DNA of 64,000 nt from Gonapodya prolifera JEL478 (taxonomy: Eukaryota > Monoblepharomycota > Monoblepharidomycetes > Monoblepharidales > Gonapodyaceae), in contig KQ965824.1 in NCBI GenBank assembly GCA_001574975.1, forward strand, positions 10,568 to 74,567, given 5' to 3'. Positions within the stretch are counted from its first letter, which is position 1, and the number at the start of each line of letters is the position of its first letter. Positions 23,402 through 34,989 of the stretch are shown here, piece by piece. The notes under the pieces are model-generated. The model had not been told where the DNA came from. It was given only the letters and a program-made list of their open reading frames with translations, and ran no database searches. A program made the translations under genes and the position numbers.

Positions 23402-24361
23402 TCACGCGACACCCAAATTCTCCACTCCCCCCGGAACAATCTTCCACGCCTCCACGTCAGTCGGGAGAAATTTTGGACGTCCGCTTGCAGATCCCGTTGT
23501 GGAGCTACGTGACCTTGATTTCAGGTGATTCGGGGTGTTTCCAATCTGAGCTGGTAGCCCCAGACCTTGGGAAGTCTTGGTTGAAGACGGCACCACGAAA
23601 GGAGGACCGGAATCTTGTTGGAGAGACGGTGCGATCGAGGTTGTGACAGAGGGGACGAGTGATGGGAGTGATGACGAGCGATGTTGCGCCGATAATTGAT
23701 TTTGGGCGTCAGGTCGGGCTTCAGGCGTCTGATGGATTTTCGTGGCACCAGTGGAACGGAACGGATTTTGTTCATTGCGGGACTGTGTGAGAATAACATC
23801 CTTGACTTGTTCATTCGGAATGTTCCCGGACGTGTCGTCTGCGTTTGAGTGGACCTTGGAGGGAAGCGTGGTCTGAGCTAGAGCCAGGACGCGAGCAAGG
23901 TCTTGAGCAATGTTTGAGATGCGAGACACTGTGCAAATTTTGTTTTGGATTTTGGATCGCGGAATTGAGTCAAAATGATTGACGGGTATCACAATCAGAG
24001 ACCTCTTGATGCGCCCAGATCATGTGACAAGTGACATCTCACCAGCCTCTCTCTCGTATTTGAGAATCCACTCCGCGGCGCTTTTTTCCACAATGCATTT
24101 CTGCGTGTCCGCTTTCATCTCTGCAATTGCCTTCTTCTTCATTTCGATCTCCCCTTCCAAGAGCGCGATCACCTGAAGCGGGTCGTTTGAGTCGTTGGTG
24201 TCGGTAATTGGGGAGAGAGAGTGCAATGGAAGAAGAGGTGGTGACGAGGCCGAGTTAAGCGTGCTTGGGTAAGGGGAGAAGGAGGACGGTTGGGGGAACG
24301 AAGGAAGAGGGAGCGGAAGAGGTATCGCGGGAGAGAAGTCGGCCGAGGCGAGGGCGGTCAT
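23402..24361 (-). CDS. Coiled-coil / disordered protein of unknown function
   Basis: Exons 24361..24043 and 23928..23402 join across a GT..AG intron (GCT G|GTGAGA ... GCACAG|TG TCT), giving 281 residues. The N-terminal 65 residues are Pro/Ser-rich. A helical stretch follows (VIALLEGEIEMKKKAIAEMK, then EKSAAEWILKYEREA) that looks like a short coiled coil and continues through the junction into ISNIAQDLARVLALAQ. The C-terminal part is Ser/Thr/Pro-rich. The stop TGA is part of GTGAGT, so a further 3' exon is possible; sequence to about 23,225 is also conserved in the decayed copies. An upstream helical frame (KRYEANNANFADLLKTLSHS, near 24,390-24,470) may belong to an unresolved first exon. No family recognised. 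Confidence 0.55.
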
Positions 24362-25032
24362 TGCAGCGAGTATTGTGCGTCTCAGAAGTTAATGCAGTGT
24401 TGAGAGAGTGAGACAAGGTTTTGAGCAAATCGGCGAAGTTAGCATTGTTGGCCTCATATCGCTTTTCCGCTGTGCAAAAATTGATCAGCACGAAGCATTA
24501 TCACTTTTCCCATTTCATTTCTATTCATGATTCTTTTATCTTCGTCATTCTATTTCATACTTTACCTTTGACCCTGAATGCCACGTATTTTGTACGCACG
24601 ACCTTCTCAGCCCGGAGACCGCCCACCAGCGCAATCCCTTTCCTTCCCGTCTTCCCACTCCCACGCGGAGCATTCTCCCGCTCTCTCCTACGACGGAGAC
24701 GGACACGCGGTGACAAGGTTAGCGGCGCGAACGGGATTGGAGTTCGTGGTGGCGTGGATGAGGGGGTCATGGGTGACACGTGAAGGACGACGACGGGCAC
24801 CGGAGAGGAGGCGCGAAAGGAGAGGGAGATGGCGTAAGAGGAGTGTGGGGATGGATGATAGCTGCGTGCTATTTTGGGTGTTGCGGTGGGAGACGTCCTC
24901 AAGTTCTCGCCGTGTCTCCATTCCCCGCCACTGTCCACTTACATTCTGCTACACATTCGCTATCGCCTGTGCAACTCTACGTCTCGCCATCAGCATCTCC
25001 CCTCTTCCCTCTCTCCCCGCCTCACCCTCCGA
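24362..25032. other. Upstream region between divergent genes
   Basis: Lies between the coiled-coil gene (minus) and VMA16 (plus). Apart from the possible extra exon at about 24,390-24,470 it holds no coding sequence I can support. Pyrimidine-rich tracts precede the VMA16 start. Confidence 0.4.
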
Positions 25033-26784
25033 ATGACGGCACTTACAAACCCGATCGCGTACTCGGTCTACGCAATAATCGCAATCCTCGGCCTCGTTGT
25101 CGCGCTCGACCTGCTCTTCTCCGGCCAAGGCGAGCAATTCAACGTCGGAAGGTGGCTGGTCACGACGTCGCCGTACATGTGGATGGAGCTCGGTTCTGCC
25201 CTGTGTGTCGGACTGAGCGTCGTCGGCGCTGCTTGGTGAGTCACCGAAGGATGTATCTGACCCTGGGGAAAGTGCTGGAGTGGGCACGAGGTTGGAGGGG
25301 TGAACGAAGGAGGAGTCGAGTGTCTTTACCGAAGTTGAAACGAGTCGCAAATTGCAACCTTCCAGGAGTACGTTTCATTCTCGGACTACACCATACCTGG
25401 GAAAATTATGTATGCGAGCTACTCTTGGACGTGACTTCGTGCTGGAGGCATGAGGCGACATGAGTGCTTGCCCGGTTTTAAGAGGAGACCGAAGCGCGGA
25501 GTCCACCACTTCTCCGCTTCAAACTTCTCAGTGTCCTCGGGACTCTCTCTTGTCCGCTGCGTTTTTAATCCCCACCTCACGTTACATGTCTCCTCCACAC
25601 TCTACACGACCTTCCTCCCACTCAACGTTCAACCACTCTTCACCCACCCTTCCTCCGACTAGGGGTATCTTCATCTGCGGCACCTCCATCCTCGGCGGTG
25701 CTGTCCGCGCCCCAAGGATCCAAGCCAAGAACTTGATCAGGTGAGTGTCGCTCCGCGTTGAGGGAGGGGAGCAAGTGGAGCGGAGGGAATGGGGTCGGTG
25801 CTGGAGAGGCGGCCGACGGGTGCTAGAGCCATGATGCGAGACAGCTGTCCGAGCAGCCGAGCAGCTATAGACACGTGAGACATATTATTCTGTCCGCGGA
25901 TGCGACGGTGTGGAATGAAAGTTGTTCCAGGAGAATGTTCGTCGGGGACGATACGCCCGGATCAATCACAGAAGGCCATCTGACGTTTCCGAAGAACCAT
26001 GCCGAAGTTGGTACTTGCGGGTACTGTGCAGTCTGGACAGTCTGGATGCGTGGACGCAATGTGCCCCTCCTGACTTCGCCGGTTCGCTCCTCACCATCTC
26101 TCACCTTTTATCTCACCGTCCCTCCCCTCTCCACCCACCACCACCAGCATCATCTTCTGCGAAGTCGTGGCCATCTACGGCATTATCATCGCCATCGTGT
26201 TCTCGGCAAGGCAGAAGGAGGTCAAGCCCGAGATCGGCTTCTCGAGGCAGGGGTACTGGATGGGTGAGTTTGTGGAAAAGGCGATCGTTGGGGGCAAGGA
26301 GCGGAGGAGGGTGGCCTGATTGAAGTCGTACCATAAGTGAAACAAGGCAGTTAGATTCAGGAGGGCACTGCAGTGTGGGAGACTTCCCGTATGAGCTCGA
26401 TGACGAGTAGCGGCATCGACCGCTGTTCGTGCTTAAAGTGCAATAGGCGGGTGGTACCGAGAGGAGGAAAAGAGGGGGAAAAGCAAAGACAACTGGGACT
26501 CGTTCCAGTACCAGCCATCGTCCTTATTTCGCGTCTTTAAAATCTGATCGTATTCCCACTCCCCAGGGTACGCCCTCTTCTGGTCCGGCGTGACAGTCGG
26601 TCTGTGCAACCTCTTCTGCGGCGTGTGTGTCGGGGTGACCGGCTCGGGCGCCGCGCTTGCCGACGCGCACGATTCGTCGCTGTTCGTCAAGATCCTGGTC
26701 GTGGAGATTTTCGGAAGTGTCATTGGGCTGTTTGGGCTCATTGTGGGGTTGTTGGCGAGTGGGAAAGTCAGCGATTTTTCGTGA
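25033..26784 (+). CDS. VMA16: V-type proton ATPase subunit c'' (Vma16 / ATP6V0B)
   Basis: Exons 25033..25235, 25663..25740, 26148..26263 and 26567..26784 join in phase across GT..AG introns, giving 204 residues against 213 in yeast Vma16. The protein is a proteolipid of the membrane V0 ring that carries protons to acidify the vacuole and endosomes. Five hydrophobic segments are visible. Family signatures are [63 protein letters not shown] and [20 protein letters not shown]. Glu99 in FCEVVAIYG is the expected proton-binding carboxylate (yeast Glu108). Intron 1 (427 bases) and intron 2 (407 bases) are long for this window. It is a single-copy housekeeping gene with no linked ATPase genes here. 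Confidence 0.97.
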
Positions 26785-27734
26785 GGATGTTAGTTTGAAG
26801 TATTCACCCACGAGAGGTGGAATTGAGGGTTGCAAGATTGTAGGTCGATGAATACTGTATTGTTTGGTTCATTAAATAGTGAAAAGAAAAGGTGGTGTGC
26901 TTTTTGACGTGCGGGTGGCACCATTTATGTACGATTGAAGCACGTCGCCACTCTCCATTACCCGGCTTACATTAAGGGCTTTGAACGGAGCTGCCGTCGT
27001 CTCCGGACGGTGCACTCCCGTTTTTATACCTTCCGAGGAACCCAATGCAAGGCCAGTACCACAAATGCGTTTTTCTATCGCTAGTGTCCGAATCATCGGT
27101 ACATTCCGAGAAAGGAGCAAAAGATTGAGAGGACTCAGTAGCCAGCACAAAGTTGCTCTTTCATTGCAGTTTTGCTTATCCCGCTGACATGAATCGCGTG
27201 CTTCGGTATAGTTATACGTCATTGTCATTATTTTGGGGCCCCTTCAACCTGCACCGTACCCCCAAGCACTTTGAAGATCTCTTCCACTGTATTTGAATGC
27301 TAAATGTATTTTGGAGTTGATGTTGGCAACGCGTCTGGGGGTCACGCCGTCATGTCAGTTATATTCGAAGTCGAGGGGGACACATAACTGCAAAATACGT
27401 GAAAACTGGCACCAGGTCCCGAGACCCTTTCGATTTGTATAACTCCTTTGTTCAAAGATTATACGCCATAACGCTGGTTGACAAGGTTAGATGGTAACGT
27501 ACATACAGTTTGTGAGACTCATTACTTCTCGATAGCGGTAAATGTATGGCGTTGCTATTCACAAATGGCAAGGGATATGTGGAACCTCCGCCCTACGTCA
27601 TCACGTTTGTTCACGGGAACCAGTGAAGATGTTTTCTCTAATATATACGTGACATTGCAAGGTGCAAAATAAGATACAAGTGATGTGACGTGATTTGTGG
27701 TAGAGTGCCGATCCACCACAGAGCGACTTCTGTG
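26785..27734. other. Intergenic, no gene seen
   Basis: Two genes end toward each other across this 0.95 kb, so it should hold both 3' untranslated regions. I find no conserved frame, RNA gene or repeat. Confidence 0.45.
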
Positions 27735-29540
27735 CTAAAATGTACTCTGTGCGCGCAAACCTCTTTCGCCACGCAATGTATCCATGTGCGAGCGACCAGC
27801 CCGTCCAACATCTTCGAGCTTCCGGTTTTCCTCGATTGGTGTCGGCGGTGCTTGGAACAGCTTCGCGGATCTGAAAAGCACGCTGGGGTCTTTCAGCCCC
27901 TTTTGATAGAGGTACCCAAGATGGTTCTTGGCGGAAACACTCCCTTCGTCGGCTGCTTGCATAAAGAGCTCCGCCGTTCGGTTCCAGTCCTTGTCCACCC
28001 CCGCGCCTCCGTTGTAGTACAGCGTTCCCAGGCGCAGCTTAGCTTCAACGCTATTCTTCTCCGCCGCCCGATGTAGCCACTCTGCTGCAACGGTCAGGTC
28101 GCGGGGCATCCCACCCAGCCCGTATTGGTAGAAGAACGCGAGCTGCACCTGAGCTTCAGGGCTTCCGTACTCTGCGGCCTTGTTGTAGAGCTCGGCTGCC
28201 ACACGGAGGTCCTGCGGTTGACGAGCACTTCCGTTTCGGTATTGGGCTGCGAGCTGAAGCATTTGCTCGACGTCGTTCAGAGTGCTGGTTTGGATGAACC
28301 CGGCCTCCGAAGCAGCCTTGAGCTCGGAGAGAGTTGGAAGCGATGGGGGCCTTTCATCATGCATCATACTTCCGGTCAGAAAGGACGTCGAAGTAAATGT
28401 GGTATTTCGGAGAACTTACGCCAGGTCTTTCAAGACATGGTAGATTTGCGAGAAGGGTGGCCTCTTGGCTGGGTCTCCGTCCCAGCATTCAACCATCAAC
28501 TGCTGGAGTTTTGGGGGCATCTCGCAGCCCTTTGGCAGTACCGGGCGGAGGTTGTTGTGGCAAATTCCATCAAGGATGGCGGCCGCTTTTCGAACGTTTT
28601 TAAGCTCGGGGTAAGGTTTGGCAAGAGTCCACACCTGCAGAGAGTTAAAGCTCGGTAATAGCGGGCTTGCCTTGATGCGCCAGAGTCACTCACCACCCAA
28701 ATCGTTATCCCAAACGCGTAGACGTCACCCTCTTGAGTAGAGACATCACCGTCACCAGTCTCCTCCCGCAGCAACCTTTCAGGAGGCAAATATTCGACCG
28801 TGCCAGGACGTTCTCCGGTGACGCTTCCCGCAGCCGCAGCAAGCGCTGCCTTCAGACGAATCTTCGCAAACCCGAAATCCGTGATCACACCGAAGCCTTT
28901 GTGGTCTACGAGGATGTTGTCAGGTTTCAAATCGGTGTGGATTATGGAGTTCTCGTGAAGGAACTTCATGCCACTGGCAGCATCGCGGAGCTTTACAACT
29001 GTTTTAGTATCGAGGAATCCGAATGAGAGCACCAAACCTCACCAAACTAAGAGCTGCGTTCCGTCTGGCAACCACGCTCTCAATACCGGTAAGGTAAGCT
29101 GTAATACTTCCGCGGAGAAGCGGGGATACGAATACTGGCAGCATACCCTCACGACAGACACCGTAGAGTGACAGAACGTGAGGGGAGCTCTTGAGATAGT
29201 ACCAGATTGAAGCTTCGTGCTCGAAATCCTGTCAGTGTGCCGATGCGCGGATGGTCCGATCACGAGAGCCTGGAACCTCAGCGACACCGAATCTCACCTC
29301 GCTCGTGTAAAGACCGCTAAACTGAGGAATCTTCACGGCGACGTCAAACACCTTGTGCCATTTACCGCGGCAGACGCTCCCGAACCCGCCTTGTCCGAGG
29401 TGGGTGCTGGAATCGGACGGGTTGAAAGCGAGGTCGTCTTTGCGAATCTCCCACAGTTTCGGAATGGGACTGATGGATCCGTCCTCGGTGGCCGGCGGTG
29501 ACGGCAGCTGCGTCGGTTTGGACGACGTCCCACCTCTCAT
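27735..29540 (-). CDS. Protein kinase (TKL-like) fused to Sel1 repeats
   Basis: Exons 29540..29298, 29228..29043, 28990..28694, 28634..28420 and 28368..27735 join in phase, giving 524 residues. The kinase domain occupies about residues 40-310: P-loop GQGGFGSV (49-56), VAVK with Lys70, HTDLKPDN (161-168), DFG (181-183), a P-P-E in place of APE, DVYAFGITIW, and CWDGDPAKRPPF. Arg of the usual HRD is Thr, while the catalytic Asp163 and Asn168 are kept, so activity is plausible but regulation by activation-loop phosphate may differ. Residues about 350-460 carry Sel1-like repeats, for example AAQYRN..ARQPQDLRVAAE, LAFFYQYGLG and LGTLYYNGGAG. Sel1 arrays bind partner proteins, so the tail may choose substrates. 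One intron (29042..28991) is 52 bases. The kinase and Sel1 parts lie in one reading frame across the last junction. Confidence 0.87.
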
Positions 29541-29835
29541 GTTGGAAAAAGGCTGTTTGGGTGTGCCTCCCCCGTTCAGGTTTGCATCTCAGGCAGGTGG
29601 GATGCGATAATATCGAAAGCTTTGCAAGACGACAAGCACCAAAAGAAATGAACTGGTCAGTGCGAGTATAATTGTTTTAACACAACGTTGTGTATATTGG
29701 TCGATAGGATTGGTCGCAACCTTGATGGCGACGCGATATCCATGAGAACCTGAACACGAACATCGCTATTACAATCATATCTATTCCGAGCTGAAATGGT
29801 GCAAGCAATAATAAAGTTCCCAGGGTATGGAAATT

Positions 29836-31981
29836 CTATGCTCGCCCCCTGGAGCGACCCGACTCGTCCAACTCGGTGAACCCAAACCCTGCTCTCATTC
29901 TTGTTATAGAGTCCGAGCTCCCCTTTCGCGCAAGAGGCTGTCCAAGACTGCCGGTCGACGCTGCCAGGTCTTCGCCAAGCCGCCCGTTCCGGGACTTTGA
30001 CCGCTCCCGCTCACGAAGCGATTCCAGGTGACGTCCTCGTTCAGCGTGGCGTTCGCGGGAGAGAAGCTTTCGGCGGTCGACGACGGTTTTCTCGAGGAAT
30101 GTTTGGACAGTCTTCGATACGGGAGTGAGGTGCTATTTGCAAGCAAGGTGCAAGTTCCAGGGACAGTTCTCGTACTCACTGTGACGAAGTTCGCAACACC
30201 GAGGACGATAAAGATCACGCCACAGTACAGAACCTTGTACAGGTAGTGCTTTGTGTCAACTAATAGGAGGCGAGGTGCTTCCCCGAAACGACTCACATGC
30301 CACGTTGCGTTGTCCACCGTCCACCAAAGGTATAGCGCTCGGTACCCAGAGTACACCTGCCACGCCTTTCAGCCGTAAGAGTTGCCGTACGTGTATCGTG
30401 ATTTTTCAACAAGATCCTGGTGAGTAGAGAGACGACGAAATCAATTGGATCAGGAAACACAAATTCACCTGTCCGATCACCAACAGCCCCATCAAAAGCC
30501 CCACGTCTCTACTCGCACTTCCAGCCACGCCTTCACCAACTGTGGTATCCATGGGACCTGCCATGGAAAGGGCACGGAGGGTGTACAGTCGTTGTGTTTG
30601 GTAGCGGAACTGGAAGTAGGACACGAACGCTAGACCATCAAAGAAAGATATTAAACAATCAAGAAGCCATTTCGAAGAGGGTCATGTTATATCGTACCGA
30701 GGTAGGCGCAGTAGACGAGGAAATTTGGTCGGAACTCGCTGTACGTGCGATTTTCGGGCCAGACCTAATTTGAGCAGTCGGAAGCCATCGTCAGAGTGTT
30801 GAGTGCCGTCCGCAAGGAAAGATTTTCCTAAAAAGAGTGCCGACTGTACGAATTCTCACTAGCATGATCCCAATCAGGACAATTGTCACAACATGATGCA
30901 TCAACCACCACGTTCTTATCCGGCTCCCATTGACTACGAGCACGTGTTCCCGCAACGTCATGACCGAGTAGTAATAGAGGAGGACGAACATGTAGAGAAG
31001 ATCCACGATCCGATAGGCTTTGAATTGGAATCTATTGGTCCCCTTGGTGTAGTCCAGGTCATCCTCGGGGACCGAAAAGGTGAAGAGAACGCTGTAGAGG
31101 GCGAAGAGACCAGAGACGACGGTCATTTTGAGTTTGAACGATTCGTAGGATGATTTGTAGGAGAGGCGGGCGGAATGTGGGCGGATTCGGGCTGGAGTGG
31201 GTGTGCCGAGGGCGAACGATAGGATGGAGCTACAGATCGCAAGATGGAGATGGTGTCAGGTTGTCTGGCACGGAGATTCTACAGGTGTAATTACCGCAAT
31301 GAAACTCACCCTGGTTTACGTGGCAAATCCCTCGCGACAAAGTCCAGATGCTTCTTCAATTCCTCCGCACGCAACCACAGCTCCGTTTCTTCGAATGCCT
31401 CGGGCGTCTCGCCGACGGTAATTGGGGTAAGGTCGTCGTCATCTTGGTCGGGCGACAAGTCTTGTTTATGCTCCGTCCCGCGTGCTCCATTCACATCGCC
31501 ATGTGGTCTTGGAGCACCAGACGTTCTTCCAGGAGACTCTATCTCTCCGGACCCGATACTCTTCCGCCTCGCCACCGTCTCCTTCTTCTGTTCCTTCCGT
31601 TTCCGTTTCAAGACTTGGAGGAGGGCTCTGTAGTCCCGCTGAAGGCGTTCGAGTTCTTTCAAGGCGGCAGTTTCAGCTGCATGGACTTGCTCCTCGAGCT
31701 GTTTGTAAGAAGCAGTGGCGGTCTAGCAGCAATCAAACGATCAGTATCAACTCCGCGGCGATTCATGCAGAACATCGAATCGTCTTCAGCGAGACCCGAG
31801 CTTCCACTGCGGAAAGCAAACCGAGCTCGTCACAACGTACCTCCAATCCTTTCGCATCCGCGAGCAACTTGTCCACATCGTCGACTGAGAAGGACTTCTG
31901 AACGACCAGCTTTCCCCGTTCACCGCCTTTCGGGGTGGCATTGGACGGCACAAAGTCCTGTGCGAGGGGTTGGTGGGCCAT
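29836..31981 (-). CDS. TMEM120 (TACAN) family membrane protein
   Basis: Seven exons (31981..31841, 31722..31310, 31229..30860, 30764..30698, 30629..30469, 30356..30180, 30111..29836) join in phase, giving 534 residues. The N-terminal third is coiled coil (QLEEQVHAAETAALKELERL) and leads to LPRKPG, then SARLSYKSSYESFK, as in the TMEM120 soluble domain. The membrane part has VDLLYMFVLLYYYSVMTLRE, NGSRIRTWWLMHH, MLVWPENRTYSEFRPNFL and FVSYFQFRYQTQRLYTLR, in family order. Animal members are about 340 residues; the extra length is an acidic/basic insert in the coil and a C-terminal Arg/Ser-rich tail. TMEM120 proteins sit in the ER or nuclear envelope; channel and CoA-related enzyme roles are both debated. 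In exon 6 the segment VSRFGEAPRLLL could only be a 36-37 base intron, so I kept it as coding. Confidence 0.9.
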
Positions 31982-32348
31982 CCGAACGAATTCGGCAGCG
32001 GCGAGTGCGAATAGGGCCGGGACGATTTGCAAACAGGGGCTTTGGACGTTTTCGTCCCTTCCAACAAAAGCCCATTCTGCCTCAAGGCCAAGAAAGATTG
32101 ACAGAAACAATGCGTGCATGTTTGAAATGAAACGAAACTATTCTCTATTGTGGAGTTGTGAGATCCCCGAAGGATTTCGACGCATACTTCTCCTTTCCAG
32201 TAATTTTAACGATGCTATCTTGTGAAACGTTCCTTGAACAGAAGAATGTTCCGCGCGTTCGAAGTTTCTGCGGCCAGAAGCCCAGTGAAGTGAAGTCGAC
32301 CACCCATCCAAGACTTGCGGGGCGGTGAACAGATTTGACACTATCCGA
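31982..32348. promoter_or_regulatory. Shared upstream region, TMEM120 and F-box genes
   Basis: TMEM120 (minus) and the F-box gene (plus) diverge from this 367-base stretch, which therefore contains both promoters. No named site is evident. Confidence 0.4.
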
Positions 32349-33799
32349 ATGGTCGAGCACCTCAACTGGAGTGATTTTCTTACTGAGGTACTCCTCGCCT
32401 TGGCCGAACATTTGCCTCTGAATGCCAAGATCATCCTCAGCACTGCTAGCTCGCATTTGAGGCGTGTTTTGGCCGCAACGGTCTTCCGCGCCATCCGAAT
32501 CACGAATTTGGCCGAATTTGACGTGGAGGCTCTCGATCGTGTCGTGGAAACCCACGGAGCTCACGTTCAACACATTCTGTTCCGGTGCTTCCTGTTTCCA
32601 AACCGAGAAACGGCAAACCCTGACGAGGATACTGGCAACGAAGATGAAGTTGTGGGAGACGGCAACAGAGGGGTTGATGGCGACCCGGAGGAGGCGAATG
32701 TGGTTGAAGGAAGTACTGACGCCGATCTCGCAGGGAAGAAGCGACCAGAGAACCACCTAAGCGATGCAGCCATTGCCCTCCTCCAAGGGGTGACACTACC
32801 TCTCGTGCGATCATTCACGGTGGAATTCGTCCCCGAGGACGATTTCGAGGGGAAAACATGGGTTTACGACGAATATGGAGTCGGGGGCTCTATTTACATA
32901 ACCAACGTGATCGAAGGCATGGATGATGTTGCGTCGGAGGAGGAGAAGTTTTCCTGGCGCTCTCTCATGACACGAGCGTGGCGCGCGCTCTCAGCAAACG
33001 CAGCGGTCACGTCCCTCGAAATCCGAGCGCTCCCCCCTAAAATGACTACTGTGTGGCGTGAAGAATCATGGGTCAGCTTCCTAGGACGCTTGGAGCACCT
33101 CTCGATTGGACTTTGGGGTATTGAAACCCCCGAGGGCTGGCATTCTAACACAACGGATGGATACACCAGTTTCATGCACTGGGGACTGAGGGAATATTTC
33201 TTCGACCACGCGTTTGTTTTGCGTGCCCTCGAGATCATTGCTGATAAGCACAATCCATATGGAGGAACTTCCATCTTGGTCAGTTATCACAGCCCCATGA
33301 ATCTGGGGATTGAGAATCTACCCCAGCTGCGTCAGTTGACGCTGCAGAATTGTTTTCACAACAAACGCCTGCGGGAGTTCGTGCTGGCGCATTCAGGCAC
33401 CCTTGAGAGCTTGAGTCTCATCAACTGCATGGGACCAGCTTCATCAATAAGGTTCTAACGTGGGCAGAGCTTTTCAATGCTATTGCGGAATGTAACCCTT
33501 TGGCACTGAAACACTTTGTTGTCACAAACGGCAAAGTTCCGCTCACCTGCGAAGAGGAGTTTGGTTCAAAGCCAGACCTAAGTGATCCAATTGAAGATGA
33601 AAAAGCGAAACGTGTGCGGGAAAAGATGAAAGTGGACAAAAGCTGAAAATTATTCAGTTACGCTCAATTGGATGATAAGTACGGCATGGTGTTTGCGAAA
33701 CGTGAGGCTAATGCAAGGCAATTCATGGCTGGGGACGATATGCATGCGTACAATCGGCTGATGGCAATAGTTAAGGCTAATGCGGTGCAGAGCTCATGA
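32349..33799 (+). pseudogene. F-box-like / LRR protein gene, recently broken
   Basis: The frame from ATG 32,349 opens with an F-box-like helix set (LNWSDFLTEVLLALAEHLPL, then HLRRVLAATVFRAIRI). A long body with leucine-rich stretches follows (VTSLEIRALPPK, LGRLEHLSIGLWG, LPQLRQLTLQNCF, GTLESLSLINC). F-box proteins link substrates to SCF ubiquitin ligase (family knowledge). Near 33,425 the reading moves by one base and continues as TSFINKVLTWAELFNAIAE. At 33,644 an in-frame TGA stands where TGG would fit, and coding-like sequence resumes (FSYAQLDDKYGMVF ... MHAYNRLMAIVKANA) to the stop at 33,799. Two breaks in 1.45 kb, with the rest well kept, point to recent loss or sequence error. If translation stops at the first break, a 369-residue protein is still possible. 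Confidence 0.68.
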
Positions 33800-34989
33800 T
33801 ATTTTATGTACTCTGATTTAACCTGTTGGATAGATGGCTGTTATGAAGTAGGACATCGTGATAAAATAAGAGTTGTCACGTACCGCATAAAAAAGTGAAT
33901 AAGCTTACCAAATCCGAAGAGAGTACCGTGGGCTTGTTCCAGTTGCATAGGGGTCAAATCAGTGGATTCGCTGACCTACCAAGTTTGCCCTGGCCGCAAC
34001 ATTGAGCACTCCAGTATCTCCACCATATGGTGACAATTTACGTACGCAAGGCTCTGCACTTCAACTTCTACTGAGATCAAAGACTATGCTAGTAATTGCT
34101 CTTGTAGTTATCTTGCCACGTATGCAGCACAGACTTCTCACCACCCGTATTTCCCACATGCGCAGTGCACCTCTGGCCTGTACTGTGCTAGCTTCAAGTG
34201 GAGGTAGCAACAGATGGTGGTGTTTTAATTGTCAGCGTCCCATGTTACTAGGTTGATGGAGTGTGGGAAGCTATTGAGCAAGTAGTCCGATCAGGTCCAC
34301 ACTTTGATGTAGTGATTTGCATTCTCATTTCTCACCTGGACCAGTCTGTGTACATCTGCTCCAGGGTGCTTCCAGCAAAGTTGGTCTCATTTTGATACTT
34401 CTGTATGTGAGAAACAAAAACACCATGTGTCAACTGTGTACAGTTGCTACACAACCTAGGCGAGCAGCACGAGCCTGTAAACTGCAGGAACGTGTATATT
34501 TGATCACATGTACATAGCAAGACGTAATGTGCTTAGAACTCACCTGCAGGAACGTGATGCCAAACTTAGGGCACGTCCTGCAGGTGTGCACATCTAAACC
34601 CGCGGCCACAGTAGTGGCACAGCAGCTACTACCCAACACTCATACTACACTATATACTCCACGTTAGTGAATGTCAGTGTGACAACAGTGTCCATAAACA
34701 TCATGCAAAGAAGACTCACCAAGAGTGTGCCCACAGGAATGGATGTATTGCTGCCCAGCCCCAATGTTACAATGGAACAAGTTAGTTGAATGTAAAGTTC
34801 TGGTTGACTTAAAGTCCAAGACAAGGACCTTCAAGTCATAAGTGGAAGTTCAGTCATGGGATAAGAATTTCACCTTGACATTATTTGTGCCTCATCTGCT
34901 TTGTCCCAACACTAGCAGCCAAGCATTGGTTCCAACATGTAATATCATTCTGTGCTTTGGGTGCAATATTTCATGTCACAGGCACAACT
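33800..34989. other. Non-coding lead-in to the tandem array
   Basis: AT-rich and without long frames. CpG occurs up to 34,663 and then stops. Two short stretches repeat the words CACCTGCAGGAACGTG-like and CTGCAGGTGTGCACA near 34,480-34,600. No gene seen. Confidence 0.45.

Noticed and set aside
30242-30320. A possible very short intron (GTGAGT to TTAG) in TMEM120 exon 6
   Set aside because: It would be 37 bases and breaks the frame, so the segment was kept as coding.
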